Part shown: in pieces, positions 25,758 through 33,878 of the stretch
Layout: each line of letters begins with the position of its first letter
Numbering within the stretch: position 1 is the first letter of the stretch
Assembly: GCF_050942215.1 (NCBI RefSeq)
Contig: NZ_CP192056.1
Coordinates: 1,116,001-1,180,000 of the forward strand
Reading direction: 5' to 3'
Origin: Sphaerimonospora sp050942215
Lineage (GTDB): Bacteria > Actinomycetota > Actinomycetes > Streptosporangiales > Streptosporangiaceae
DNA: 64,000 bases
Notes under the pieces: generated by a model
The model's input: the letters and a program-made list of their open reading frames with translations, nothing else
Databases searched by the model: none
Told to the model about the DNA's origin: nothing
Made by a program: the position numbers and the translations under genes

Positions 25758-26438
25758 ATGTCGACGAAGAAGGCCAGACGCGTTCTCGCCGTCCTGGCGG
25801 GGTGCGCGCTGCTGGCGTCGGCTGCCGCCTGCGGCAAGGCCGAGGCGGAGGGCGGGTTCACCCCTCGCGGGGCCGCCCGGTCGTCCCCGGAGGCGGGGGA
25901 GCAGGCCGCCGAGACGGCGACGCCGTCCTCGCCGGCGGCCGGGACCGCCGAGGCGGCGGACGCCGGACCCGAGATCGAGATCGACTGGCCGGAGGGACTC
26001 GACTCGAAGCGCGAAGCCCTGTTCAAGGCCTTCACCGACGACTACATCGCCCAGTGGCGGGCCATCGCCACCCACGGCGAAGACCTCTCCTACACCGAGG
26101 GCGTCGTGGACGAGGCGAAGCGGAGTGCGGTCAAGTGGGTGCACTCGTACGTCGATCAGAAGATGTCGGCGAAAGGTGTGATCAAGCTCTACGCGCTGCG
26201 CGTGATCGCCGAAGTCGGGAAGGGGGTCCATGTCGCCGCCTGCCTGGACCAGTCCGGTCTGCGGCTCACCGACTGGCGGGGCAGCCCACTGTCCGAGCAG
26301 CCCGACTGGCTCGAACCGCCGAAGTCGACCTTCCTCTACTCCGCAGCGTTACGGCATGAGGACGACGGCCGCTGGATCGTCGTCCTGTACCGCTTCGCCG
26401 AATATCCCCACGAATACGCGAAGGAGTGCGCCCGGTGA
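25758..26438 (+). CDS. Lipoprotein of the Tad operon
   Basis: 226 residues with a lipoprotein signal: basic MSTKKARR, hydrophobic VLAVLAGCALLASAAAC, lipidated cysteine near residue 25. A disordered Ala/Glu/Pro linker and a compact domain follow (about 75-226; EALFKAFTDDYIAQWRAIAT, VVDEAKRSAVKWVHSYVDQK). No recognised catalytic motif. GAGGAG precedes ATG 25758. Position at the end of the operon suggests an envelope accessory of the pilus. The stop overlaps the next start (GTGA). Confidence 0.65.
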   Translation: MSTKKARRVLAVLAGCALLASAAACGKAEAEGGFTPRGAARSSPEAGEQAAETATPSSPAAGTAEAADAGPEIEIDWPEGLDSKREALFKAFTDDYIAQWRAIATHGEDLSYTEGVVDEAKRSAVKWVHSYVDQKMSAKGVIKLYALRVIAEVGKGVHVAACLDQSGLRLTDWRGSPLSEQPDWLEPPKSTFLYSAALRHEDDGRWIVVLYRFAEYPHEYAKECAR

Positions 26439-27418
26439 ACACGACGGCGCTGCTGACCGCCGTACTGATCACCTCGCTGACCGGAAGCGTGCTCACCGCC
26501 CGGGCGGCCGATGACCCCGATCCGCGTACGGTCAATCGGCAGCAGACGCAGGCGGAGGGCTTCCAGCGGGGCCGTACGGCAGGGGTGACGCTGAAGAACT
26601 CCTCCATCACCCTGTCCGGCAACGGGCTCGGCGGCAAGAGCGACGGTTATCGGATGCCCCGCCCCTGCTGGCGGGAGCCCATGATGACGGCCGAGGAGAT
26701 GCACCGCCGCAAGGTCACCGAGCGGAGACAGGACAGCTCCCTGCCGCCCGGTGAGCGGGGCGCCTCGGACGAGGAGGTGCAGGATGCCGCCGGCAAGCTC
26801 AACGAGAAGGGCATGTGGTGGGGCCCCGCCGCCAACTGGGGCGACCCGGCGGCCGAGGCGTGCTACGCGGGGTTGGCCGAGCCGGTCTGGGTGCCGGAGG
26901 GGACCACGCCGCCCGGGGGGATCACGTTCGAGCAGCTCCTGCAGCTCGCCCGGGCGGCGCTCACCGTGCCGGAACCCAAGGTCAAGCTCAGCCCCGATGC
27001 CCAGAGCTACGTCAACCTGGAGACCTGGGTCTGGCTGGAGGGGGCGCAGGCGGCGCCCCGGTCGGTGACGGCCACGCTCCCGGGCGTCATGTCCGCGACG
27101 GTGACGGCGACCCCGCAGGGCCTGGAGATCAAGTCGGGTACGACCGACGACCGGGCGACGATCGCCGGGGATTGCGGCGCGACCGGGCATCCGTACGAGA
27201 AGGGCGGCGAGTTCAGGTGCGGCGTGCGCTATCTGCGGGCGTCGATCGACCAGGCGCGCAAGGTCTACACGCTCACGGTCACCGCGGTCTGGAACGTCAC
27301 GGGAGGCGGCACGGGCGGCGACGCGGCAGCGCTCACGTATGCCCCGATCCGGGTGTCGGCCTCCCGGGACGTCCCGGTGAACGAGATCCAGACCATAGTC
27401 AGCGGACGCGACGGGTGA
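26435..27418 (+). CDS. Secreted protein of unknown function, end of Tad operon
   Basis: 327 residues. A signal peptide (NTTALLTAVLITSLTGSVLTARA, cleavage near ARA/ADD) leads a soluble exported protein with cysteine-containing segments (MPRPCWREPM, AEACYAGLAEPVWVPEG) and a beta-rich C-terminal half with an Ig-like character (YVNLETWVWLEG, KVYTLTVTAVWNVTGGG). No family recognised. GTG 26435 is the start because it overlaps the lipoprotein stop and begins the signal peptide; a start at 26426 would add three residues. Confidence 0.65.
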   Translation: MNTTALLTAVLITSLTGSVLTARAADDPDPRTVNRQQTQAEGFQRGRTAGVTLKNSSITLSGNGLGGKSDGYRMPRPCWREPMMTAEEMHRRKVTERRQDSSLPPGERGASDEEVQDAAGKLNEKGMWWGPAANWGDPAAEACYAGLAEPVWVPEGTTPPGGITFEQLLQLARAALTVPEPKVKLSPDAQSYVNLETWVWLEGAQAAPRSVTATLPGVMSATVTATPQGLEIKSGTTDDRATIAGDCGATGHPYEKGGEFRCGVRYLRASIDQARKVYTLTVTAVWNVTGGGTGGDAAALTYAPIRVSASRDVPVNEIQTIVSGRDG

Positions 27419-27431
27419 GCCGGACGTCCCT

Positions 27432-28019
27432 TCATACGGAATGCGTCAGGCTTTCCGCGGGTGCCGGGGATGTGGTCGCCAGGGACGCGGGTGCCGGGGA
27501 CGCGGGTGCCGGGGACGCGGCTGCCGGGGACTCGTGGGCGAGCAGCCATTCTTTGACGCGGGTGCCGTAGTAGTAGCCGCCGTAGCCGCCTGACGACGGC
27601 AGCACCCGGTGGCAGGGCACGAACGGGGCGATGAGGTTCTGCGCGCAGGCCGACCCTGCGGCCCGCGCCGCCGTCTTCGGCAGCCCCGCCCTCTCCGCGA
27701 GCAGGCCGTACGACACGGTCGTCCCGGCGGGTACGGCGCGCAGCGCCTCGTACAGCCGCTGCCGGGTGGGCGTGCCGGGCTGCTCGACCGGGATCCGGTC
27801 GAGCGCGTCGAGCCTCCCGTCGAGATAGTCCCGTACGGCCTGGGCCGCGTCGGCGAGGTCGCCCTCCGCCATGGTGAGAGCCCGCAGCGTCGGCGGGAGC
27901 CGTGCGAACATCTCGCGGGGGTCGGCGGTGAAGCCCGCTGCGATGAGGACCTCGTCGCGGGCGAGCAGCGAGAGCGGACCCATCGGGGTGGGCACGACCT
28001 GAGTGATGATCATCGTCAT
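27432..28019 (-). CDS. ogt: Methylated-DNA--protein-cysteine methyltransferase (Ogt type)
   Basis: Suicide repair protein that removes alkyl groups from O6-alkylguanine. The active-site motif is PCHRV (in IAPFVPCHRVLPSSGGYGGY), and the DNA-binding helix-turn-helix is LPKTAARAAGSACAQN. The N-terminus starts TMIITQVVPTPMGPLSLL. About 195 residues with ATG 28019 (GGAGG 11 bases upstream); ATG 28037 and 28013 are alternatives. The C-terminus carries a pentapeptide-like tail (SPAPA repeats), encoded by 15-base units around 27461-27533, absent from standard Ogt proteins. It lies downstream of the ada-alkA gene on the same strand. Confidence 0.9.
   Translation of the reverse strand: MTMIITQVVPTPMGPLSLLARDEVLIAAGFTADPREMFARLPPTLRALTMAEGDLADAAQAVRDYLDGRLDALDRIPVEQPGTPTRQRLYEALRAVPAGTTVSYGLLAERAGLPKTAARAAGSACAQNLIAPFVPCHRVLPSSGGYGGYYYGTRVKEWLLAHESPAAASPAPASPAPASLATTSPAPAESLTHSV
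27461..27533. repeat. 15-bp tandem repeat in the 3' end of ogt
   Basis: Roughly four to five 15-base units of the form GGTGCCGGGGACGCG encode the Ser/Pro/Ala tail of Ogt on the minus strand. The unit length keeps the frame, so copy number can vary without breaking the protein. Confidence 0.75.
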
Positions 28020-28102
28020 GATGGCCGTTTCCTCCATATTCGAAACCAGTGCCCCTCCCGCCAGGGTCGAGGCATCGGCCGGTGTCGGCGACACCGGCGA
28101 AG

Positions 28103-28240
28103 TGCAAGATCACTGATTGTGTTGTCGCGGTTCAGCGAGGGGTGCTGCGAGTTTCTGCAAGATCACGACGGGGAGGTGTGCAGGTCAGAGCGCATCCCTG
28201 CGAGATTTCGCAAGATCACGGCGGGGGTGGGGTGGGGGCG
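28103..28240 (+). repeat. Phased repeat element C (three GCAAGATCAC boxes, G-tract)
   Basis: The boxes end in GATCAC at 28113, 28166 and 28219, exactly 53 bases apart: half box, full box (28146-28166), full box (28199-28219, dyad TGCGA-GATT-TCGCA). A G-rich tract follows (28220-28240). The TGA stop of the ada-alkA gene (28218-28216 on the minus strand) lies inside the last GATCAC, and its final codons are the G-tract read in reverse (Pro/Thr-rich). The element separates ada-alkA from ogt. Confidence 0.88.
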
Positions 28241-29751
28241 GACCAGAGGTGGAGGGCGGCATAGGCCCGCCAGGGACGCCAGTGCTCGGCCTCCTCCGCC
28301 GGGATGCCCAGCCTGGCCATGGTCTTGCGCAGCATGAGGTCTCCCGCCGGCCAGGCGTCCGGGTCGCGCAGCGAGCGAAGGGCGATGTAGCCCGCCGTCC
28401 ACGGTCCGATGCCGGGGATCCGCAGCAGCAGGGTCACGGCCTCCGCGGGGTCCTGGGCGCCGTCGAGATCGATCTCCCCGGCGGCGACGGCCTCGGCCAG
28501 TGCGCGCAACGTCGCGATGCGACGGGTGGTGAGCCCCAGCCCGGTCAGGTCGGCCCCGGCCAGCCGCTCGGCCGAGGGGAAGAGCACGGATCCGGCCGGC
28601 CGGCCGTCCGAGGTCCCGGCCCGTACGGCGATGCGGCCCAGGATCGTGCGGGCACCGGCCACCGAGATCTGCTGGCCGACGACGGCACGCACCGCCGGCT
28701 CGAACCCGTCGAACGCGCCCGGCACCCGCAGCCCCGGGCGCTGGGCGATCAGCGGGCCCAGCGCCGTCGGGCCGAGGACGGCGGCGACCGCCTCCGGGTC
28801 GGCGTCCAGGTCGAGCAGTCTCCGGCAGCGTGACACGATCTTGGCGAGTCGCCGCATGTCATCGGCGTGCACGATCAGCTTGACGTGATCCGCCGCGGGC
28901 GCCAGCGTGAGCGACCCGCCGGGGATCGCCCGGGAGTAGCTCGCCACCTCGGCCGGTGGCGTCCCGTTCGCCGCTGTCTCCTGGCCGGACCAGGTGACGC
29001 TCTCCAGGCCGGGGATCGCGCGGGCGGCGAGGAAGCGCAGCATGGACCGCGCGTCGTACGGCATGCGGTGACCGAGCCGGAGGGTCAGCCCCGTGGCCGT
29101 GGAGGCCGCCGAGCGCGGCTGCTCGTCCGGGGCCGGCACGGCGTGTCCTCGCCGGGCGGCGGTGACGGCGGCGCCGGTCCCGATCCGGCCTTTTCTGAGC
29201 TCGCCGGGGGCGAAGCCGTACGACTCCTTCATCGCGGCGTTGAACTGCCGGACGCTGCCGAATCCGGCGGCGAACGCCACATCGGTGATGGACAGGGAGG
29301 TTTCGGTGAGGAGCTGTTTGGCGAGCAGCAGCCGCCTGGTCCGGGCGACGGCGAGCGGCCCGGTCCCGATCTCGGTGACGAACAGCCGGTGCAGATGCCG
29401 CTCGGTCACGTGCAGCCGCCGGGCCAGACCGGCGACACCCTGGTCGTCGGCCACGCCGTCGTCGATCAGGCGGAGCGCCCGCCCCACCAGGTCGGCGCGT
29501 ACGTTCCACCTGGGGTCACCCGGGCTCAGCTCAGGGCGGCAGCGCCGGCACGGCCGGAAGCCGGCCGCCTCCGCCGCGGCGGCGTGCCGGAAGAACCGCA
29601 CGTTCTGGCGTGCCGGAGTGCGGGCGGGACAGACCGGACGGCAGTAGATGCCCGTCGAGGTGACAGCCGTGTAGAAGCGCCCGTCGAACCGGGCGTCGCG
29701 TGCGGACACCGCCAGGTAGCACGTGTCGAAGTCGAGCCGTCGTGTGGTCAC
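28216..29751 (-). CDS. Ada-type regulator fused to 3-methyladenine DNA glycosylase (AdaA-AlkA)
   Basis: 511-residue bifunctional protein. The N-terminal Ada zinc domain has four cysteines (CRPVCPARTP, then CRRCRPE about 35 residues on), which accept methyl groups from phosphotriesters. An AraC-type DNA-binding domain follows (about 85-190; SITDVAFAAGFGSVRQFNAA). The C-terminal AlkA module has the helix-hairpin-helix LLRIPGIGPWTAGYIALRS and the catalytic aspartate in WPAGDL. The protein senses alkylation and removes alkylated bases. Start GTG 29751 (VTTRRLDFDTCY) matches homologues; the longer frame upstream is spurious. With ogt it forms an alkylation-response pair. The C-terminus ends in a proline run created by the repeat element. 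Confidence 0.9.
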   Translation of the reverse strand: MTTRRLDFDTCYLAVSARDARFDGRFYTAVTSTGIYCRPVCPARTPARQNVRFFRHAAAAEAAGFRPCRRCRPELSPGDPRWNVRADLVGRALRLIDDGVADDQGVAGLARRLHVTERHLHRLFVTEIGTGPLAVARTRRLLLAKQLLTETSLSITDVAFAAGFGSVRQFNAAMKESYGFAPGELRKGRIGTGAAVTAARRGHAVPAPDEQPRSAASTATGLTLRLGHRMPYDARSMLRFLAARAIPGLESVTWSGQETAANGTPPAEVASYSRAIPGGSLTLAPAADHVKLIVHADDMRRLAKIVSRCRRLLDLDADPEAVAAVLGPTALGPLIAQRPGLRVPGAFDGFEPAVRAVVGQQISVAGARTILGRIAVRAGTSDGRPAGSVLFPSAERLAGADLTGLGLTTRRIATLRALAEAVAAGEIDLDGAQDPAEAVTLLLRIPGIGPWTAGYIALRSLRDPDAWPAGDLMLRKTMARLGIPAEEAEHWRPWRAYAALHLWSAPTPPPP

Positions 29752-29887
29752 GCATTCGACGTTATGCGCAGACCACAGGCCCGGACTGGCGGAAATCGGA
29801 CCACAGCGTGCCCGTGCCGTACGCCTACCGTGCTCAGCGCCATGCCGCCGCCCCCCATCGACGGAACCGCTCCCGCACCTGCCGGCG

Positions 29888-30826
29888 TCACTTGCTCGAT
29901 ATGCCCACCCCGAGATCGAACTCCCGATAGACCCTGGCCCAGAAGCCGTCACGCAGCCAGACCCGTGCCTCCGGATAGGGCCGCAGCGAGTGGCCCAGCT
30001 CCTTCTCCGCCTCGATCAGCAGCTCGGTGTCGATGACCGTGGGCAGGATGGGGCCGGGCAGCAGATCTCGGATGTTGTCGCGGCCCCGGGTGAGGATCCA
30101 CTTCTGCGCGACGTGCTCGCCCACCTCCTCCACCCGTGGACGCCCAGGACCGAGCTTGGCGACCTGGCCGACCGGCGCCTTCGGCATGGGTTTGACCGTG
30201 CGGCCCGCGAACACCTGGGCGGGCGACGGCGTGGGCGGCACCGGAACGGGAACGGGCGCGCGAGTGAAATAGGGACGCAGAAACTCGGCGCTCAAGATCT
30301 CAACGGTGTCGGACTCCCACACGAGCCGCTCGGCCTGGTTCGTGCCGAAGGGCGGCTCGACCCCCCAAAGATGGATGCGCACACCGTACGCCTGGGCGGC
30401 CTCGACGGCCGGGACCATGTCCTCATCCCCGGCGATCAACACGGCGTCGCTGACCGCGTGGTGCCGGGCCAGCGCCTCCAGGTCGCTGCGGATCTGCGCG
30501 TCCACACCCTTCTGCTGGCCCCTGGCGTTCAGGTTGCCGAGCCGCACCTTCACCCAGGGAAGCTGTGCGATCACCCGCTGGTCCACGGTGGGCACACGAT
30601 CACGAGCTGCGTCATACCAGTAGATTCGGAGCAACTCACCGCCGGGGATGCGCTCAAGTGCGTGCTTCTGGAGCGCCTGAATCAACTCGTCCGCGGCGAT
30701 GCGGTACTCCTTGCGCTCCTTCGCGCCTAACAGAACTTCGCCGGCAGCCGCGTACAGGTAACCGACATCAACAAGAACGGCATACTTTGCGGCAATGCCA
30801 TGTGTGCTGAAGTCCGGGATGGCCAT
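29888..30826 (-). CDS. NYN-domain (PIN-like) RNase/RNA-binding protein
   Basis: 312 residues. The N-terminal NYN domain has conserved acidic residues in YAVLVDVGYLYAAAGE, QQKGVDAQIRSDLEALARHH and AVLIAGDEDMVPAVEAAQAY, which form the metal-binding site of this PIN-like nuclease fold. LWGVEPPF follows. A Pro/Val linker (about 190-205) leads to a C-terminal domain of unknown type. Family members are thought to cut RNA; the substrate is unknown. Start ATG 30826 has GGAGG six bases upstream. A 7-bp inverted repeat lies just upstream (separate entry). Confidence 0.78.
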   Translation of the reverse strand: MAIPDFSTHGIAAKYAVLVDVGYLYAAAGEVLLGAKERKEYRIAADELIQALQKHALERIPGGELLRIYWYDAARDRVPTVDQRVIAQLPWVKVRLGNLNARGQQKGVDAQIRSDLEALARHHAVSDAVLIAGDEDMVPAVEAAQAYGVRIHLWGVEPPFGTNQAERLVWESDTVEILSAEFLRPYFTRAPVPVPVPPTPSPAQVFAGRTVKPMPKAPVGQVAKLGPGRPRVEEVGEHVAQKWILTRGRDNIRDLLPGPILPTVIDTELLIEAEKELGHSLRPYPEARVWLRDGFWARVYREFDLGVGISSK

Positions 30827-30862
30827 GGTGTCCTCCAGGACTCGTCACTAGATGATCGGGCT

Positions 30863-30892
30863 GACTATCATTCCCCCACTTTCTAGATAGTC
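30863..30892. promoter_or_regulatory. Inverted repeat upstream of the NYN gene
   Basis: GACTATC (30863-30869) and GATAGTC (30886-30892) form a perfect 7-bp dyad with a 16-base spacer, 37-66 bases upstream of the NYN start. It sits where a promoter would be (GATAGT resembles a -10 box), so it may be an operator. Confidence 0.4.
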
Positions 30893-30959
30893 CCAACTCT
30901 TGGGCCGGTTGACACCCCGTTCCGCCGATGTAATCGCACCCCGCTCGCGCCGGAGCCGT

Positions 30960-31250
30960 CTAGACGCCGGGGAAGAAGGCCCGCCGCCAGGCGCCGGGCC
31001 CATGCGGCAGCGGCCCTCTCGTCCGGTATGCCGATTTACGCCAGTTTCCGGATTCCCGTACGGCGCCCGCCGCGGGCCGGGATTCCGGCAGCGCGGTGAG
31101 CACGGCCACGAGCGCGGCGACCTCCTCGGGGGTCGCCGCGCCGCGCACGATCTTCACGATCGGCTCTTCCGCCGTCGCCTTCGAAGCCGCCGTCGTTTCT
31201 GGGGCCATGGCCACCTCCGGTGTCGTGGTCGCGTCGGGACCGCCGGTCAC
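30960..31250 (-). CDS. accE: Acyl-CoA carboxylase epsilon subunit
   Basis: 96-residue small subunit specific to actinobacterial acyl-CoA carboxylases. A disordered Ala/Thr/Glu N-terminus leads to the conserved core IVKIVRGAATPEEVAALVAV and the basic C-terminal segment NWRKSAYRTRG. It strengthens the interaction of the alpha and beta subunits. GTG start 31250 overlaps the accD stop by four bases, so the pair is translationally coupled. Confidence 0.88.
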   Translation of the reverse strand: MTGGPDATTTPEVAMAPETTAASKATAEEPIVKIVRGAATPEEVAALVAVLTALPESRPAAGAVRESGNWRKSAYRTRGPLPHGPGAWRRAFFPGV

Positions 31251-32836
31251 AGCGGGATGTTCCCGTGCTTCTTCGGGGGCAGCGCGGCCCGCTTGTGCCG
31301 GAGCGCGCGCAGCGCGCGGATGATCTGGACCCGGGTCTCCGAGGGCCGGATGACCGCGTCCACATAGCCGCGCTCGGCGGCGAGGTAGGGGTTGGCCAGC
31401 CTCTCCTCGTACTCCGTGATGAACCGGCCGCGTGCGGCCTCCGCGTCGTCGGCCTCGGCGAGTTCCCGCCGGTAGAGGATGTTGACCGCGCCCTGGGCGC
31501 CCATCACGGCGATCTGGGCCGTCGGCCAGGCCAGGTTGATGTCGGCGCCGAGGTGCTTGGAGCCCATGACGTCATAGGCTCCGCCGTACGCCTTCCGGGT
31601 GATGACGGTCACCAGGGGCACGGTGGCCTCGGCGTAGGCGAACAGGAGCTTGGCCCCCCGGCGGATGATGCCGTTCCACTCCTGGTCGGTGCCCGGGAGG
31701 AAGCCCGGCACGTCGACGAACGTCAGCACCGGAACGTTGAAGGCATCACACGTGCGGACGAATCGGGCGGCCTTCTCCGAGGCGGCGATGTCGAGCGTGC
31801 CGGCGAAGCTCATCGGCTGGTTGGCCACCACGCCGACAGAGCGGCCCTCGACCCGGCCGAAGCCGACCACGATGTTCGGTGCGAAGCCCGCGTGGACCTC
31901 CAGGAACTCCCCGTCGTCCAGCACGTGCTCGATGACCTGGTGCATGTCGTACGGCTGGTTGGCCGAGTCGGGGATGAGCGTGTCGAGTTCGCTGTCGGTA
32001 TCGGTGGTCTCCAGCGGCGCGTCCACCTCGAAGACCGGCGCCTCGTCCATGTTGTTGGACGGCAGGTAGGACAGCAGCGCCCGGGCGAACTCCAGGCAGT
32101 CCTCCTCGTCGGTCGCCTCGTAGTGCGCCACGCCGGACTTCGAGCCATGGGTGCGCGCGCCGCCCAGCTCCTCGAACGTCACCTCCTCACCGGTGACGGT
32201 CTTGATGACGTCCGGCCCGGTGATGAACATGTGCGACTTCTCCTGAACCATCAGGACGAAGTCGGTCAGTGCGGGGGAGTACACGGCGCCGCCGGCGCAC
32301 GGTCCCATGATCATCGAGATCTGCGGGATCACCCCGGAGGCGTGCACGTTGCGCTTGAAGATCTCCGCATAGAGGCCCAGGGAGACCACGCCCTCCTGGA
32401 TGCGCGCGCCGCCGGAGTCGTTGATGCCGACGACCGGGCAGCCGGTCTTCAGCGCGTGGTCCATGACCTTGACGATCTTCTCGCCGAAGACCTCGCCGAG
32501 CGAGCCGCCGAAGACCGTGAAGTCCTGCGCGAACACCGCGACCGGGCGGCCGTCCACCGTGCCGTGCCCGGTCACGACGCCGTCGCCGTACGGCCGCTCG
32601 CGATCGAGCCCGAAGCTCGTGGAACGGTGTCTGGCGAGCTCGTCGAACTCGACGAACGAGCCCTCGTCGAGGAAGGCCAGCAGCCGCTCCCTGGCCGTCA
32701 TCTTGCCCTTGGCGTGCTGCCTCTCCACCGCTCGCCGGGAGCCGGCGTGGGCCGCCTCGTGCTTGCGCCGCTCCAGGTCGGCGATCTTGCCGGCGGTCGT
32801 GTGGATGTCGATCTCGTGGGGGGTCTCGGCGCTCAT
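31247..32836 (-). CDS. Acetyl/propionyl-CoA carboxylase beta subunit (carboxyltransferase)
   Basis: 529 residues, full-length carboxyltransferase with both halves. The N-terminal half carries the acyl-CoA site GGARIQEGVVSLGLYAEIF and the oxyanion motif GPCAGGAVYSPA. The C-terminal half carries FLPGTDQEWNGIIRRGAKLL and KAYGGAYDVMGSKHLGADIN. The C-terminus is LPPKKHGNIPL, as in PccB/AccD5-type subunits. It transfers carboxyl from biotin on AccA to acetyl- or propionyl-CoA, giving malonyl- or methylmalonyl-CoA. Substrate preference cannot be settled here, but overall similarity favours propionyl-CoA. ATG 32836. Confidence 0.93.
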   Translation of the reverse strand: MSAETPHEIDIHTTAGKIADLERRKHEAAHAGSRRAVERQHAKGKMTARERLLAFLDEGSFVEFDELARHRSTSFGLDRERPYGDGVVTGHGTVDGRPVAVFAQDFTVFGGSLGEVFGEKIVKVMDHALKTGCPVVGINDSGGARIQEGVVSLGLYAEIFKRNVHASGVIPQISMIMGPCAGGAVYSPALTDFVLMVQEKSHMFITGPDVIKTVTGEEVTFEELGGARTHGSKSGVAHYEATDEEDCLEFARALLSYLPSNNMDEAPVFEVDAPLETTDTDSELDTLIPDSANQPYDMHQVIEHVLDDGEFLEVHAGFAPNIVVGFGRVEGRSVGVVANQPMSFAGTLDIAASEKAARFVRTCDAFNVPVLTFVDVPGFLPGTDQEWNGIIRRGAKLLFAYAEATVPLVTVITRKAYGGAYDVMGSKHLGADINLAWPTAQIAVMGAQGAVNILYRRELAEADDAEAARGRFITEYEERLANPYLAAERGYVDAVIRPSETRVQIIRALRALRHKRAALPPKKHGNIPL

Positions 32837-33095
32837 CGGCCGATCACCCTTCCCCGTGTTCCGCTTCGTACGACGGGCCGGGTTCGCTCCGCACTCATGT
32901 CGGACAGGTTAACCAGGCGCTCACCGTGGTCAGCGCCGGGGTGGCCCCGGGCGACCTCGGCCGGGCCCGGGGAAACGGCCGGGAGGAGACCCTACGGAAC
33001 CCCGGCTCGGCCGCCGTTCGTTGCCAGGGCGGCAGGACCGCGGGACGGCGGTATGTCAGGACGTCACGATGAGGAAATCTGGCAGGGTGGGGCGC

Positions 33096-33878
33096 ATGAC
33101 GGAAGCGGTGCGGACACAGGGACTGTTCAAGCGGTTCGGGCAGCAGGTCGCGGTGGCCGGGATCGACCTGGTCGTGCCGAAGGGCAGCTTCGCCGGCCTC
33201 GTCGGTCCGAACGGCGCGGGCAAGACCACGACGCTCAGTATGATCACCGGCCTGCTGCGCCCCGACGGCGGCCTCATCGAGGTCGACGGCCACAACGTCT
33301 GGGCCGATCCCGTCAGCGTCAAGTCGCGCATCGGCGTGCTGCCCGAGGGGCTCCGGCTGTTCGAGCGGCTCTCCGGCCGGGAGCTGCTGCTCTACAGCGG
33401 TCAGCTGCGGGGCATCCCGGTCGACGAGGTCGGCAGGCGTGCCGACGAGCTCTTACGGGTCATGGATCTCGTCGAATCGCAGGACAAGCTGGTGGTCGAC
33501 TACTCGACCGGCATGCGGAAGAAGATCGGCCTGGCCGCCGCGCTGCTGCACAATCCGGGTGTGCTGTTCCTCGACGAGCCGTTCGAGGGGGTGGACCCGG
33601 TGTCGTCGAACACCCTGACCGAGGTGCTGCGCAGGTTCACCGCCTCGGGTTCGACCGTGGTCTTCTCCAGTCATGTGATGGACCTGGTCGAGCGGCTCTG
33701 CGACTGGGTGTCGGTGATGGATCGCGGCCGGATCGTGGCCCAGGGCCCGCTCGACGACGTACGCGGCGAGCGCACGCTCAACGAGGCGTTCCTCGATCTC
33801 GTCGGCGCCCGCGGCAACGGTGACGACGGCCTGTCCTGGCTCGGCTCGGCCGCCACGGGAACCGGAGGCGCGACGTGA
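33096..33878 (+). CDS. ABC transporter ATP-binding protein
   Basis: 260 residues. Walker A GLVGPNGAGKTTTLSMI, Q-loop region VLPEGLRLFERLSG, signature YSTGMRKKIGLAAALL, Walker B VLFLDEPFEGVDP, H-loop STVVFSSHVMDL. The type belongs to drug or lipid exporters of the ABC-2 class. Start ATG 33096 (MTEAVRTQGLFKRFG) with CAGGGT seven bases upstream, a possible leaderless promoter. The gene overlaps the permease gene by four bases (GTGA). Confidence 0.88.
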   Translation: MTEAVRTQGLFKRFGQQVAVAGIDLVVPKGSFAGLVGPNGAGKTTTLSMITGLLRPDGGLIEVDGHNVWADPVSVKSRIGVLPEGLRLFERLSGRELLLYSGQLRGIPVDEVGRRADELLRVMDLVESQDKLVVDYSTGMRKKIGLAAALLHNPGVLFLDEPFEGVDPVSSNTLTEVLRRFTASGSTVVFSSHVMDLVERLCDWVSVMDRGRIVAQGPLDDVRGERTLNEAFLDLVGARGNGDDGLSWLGSAATGTGGAT

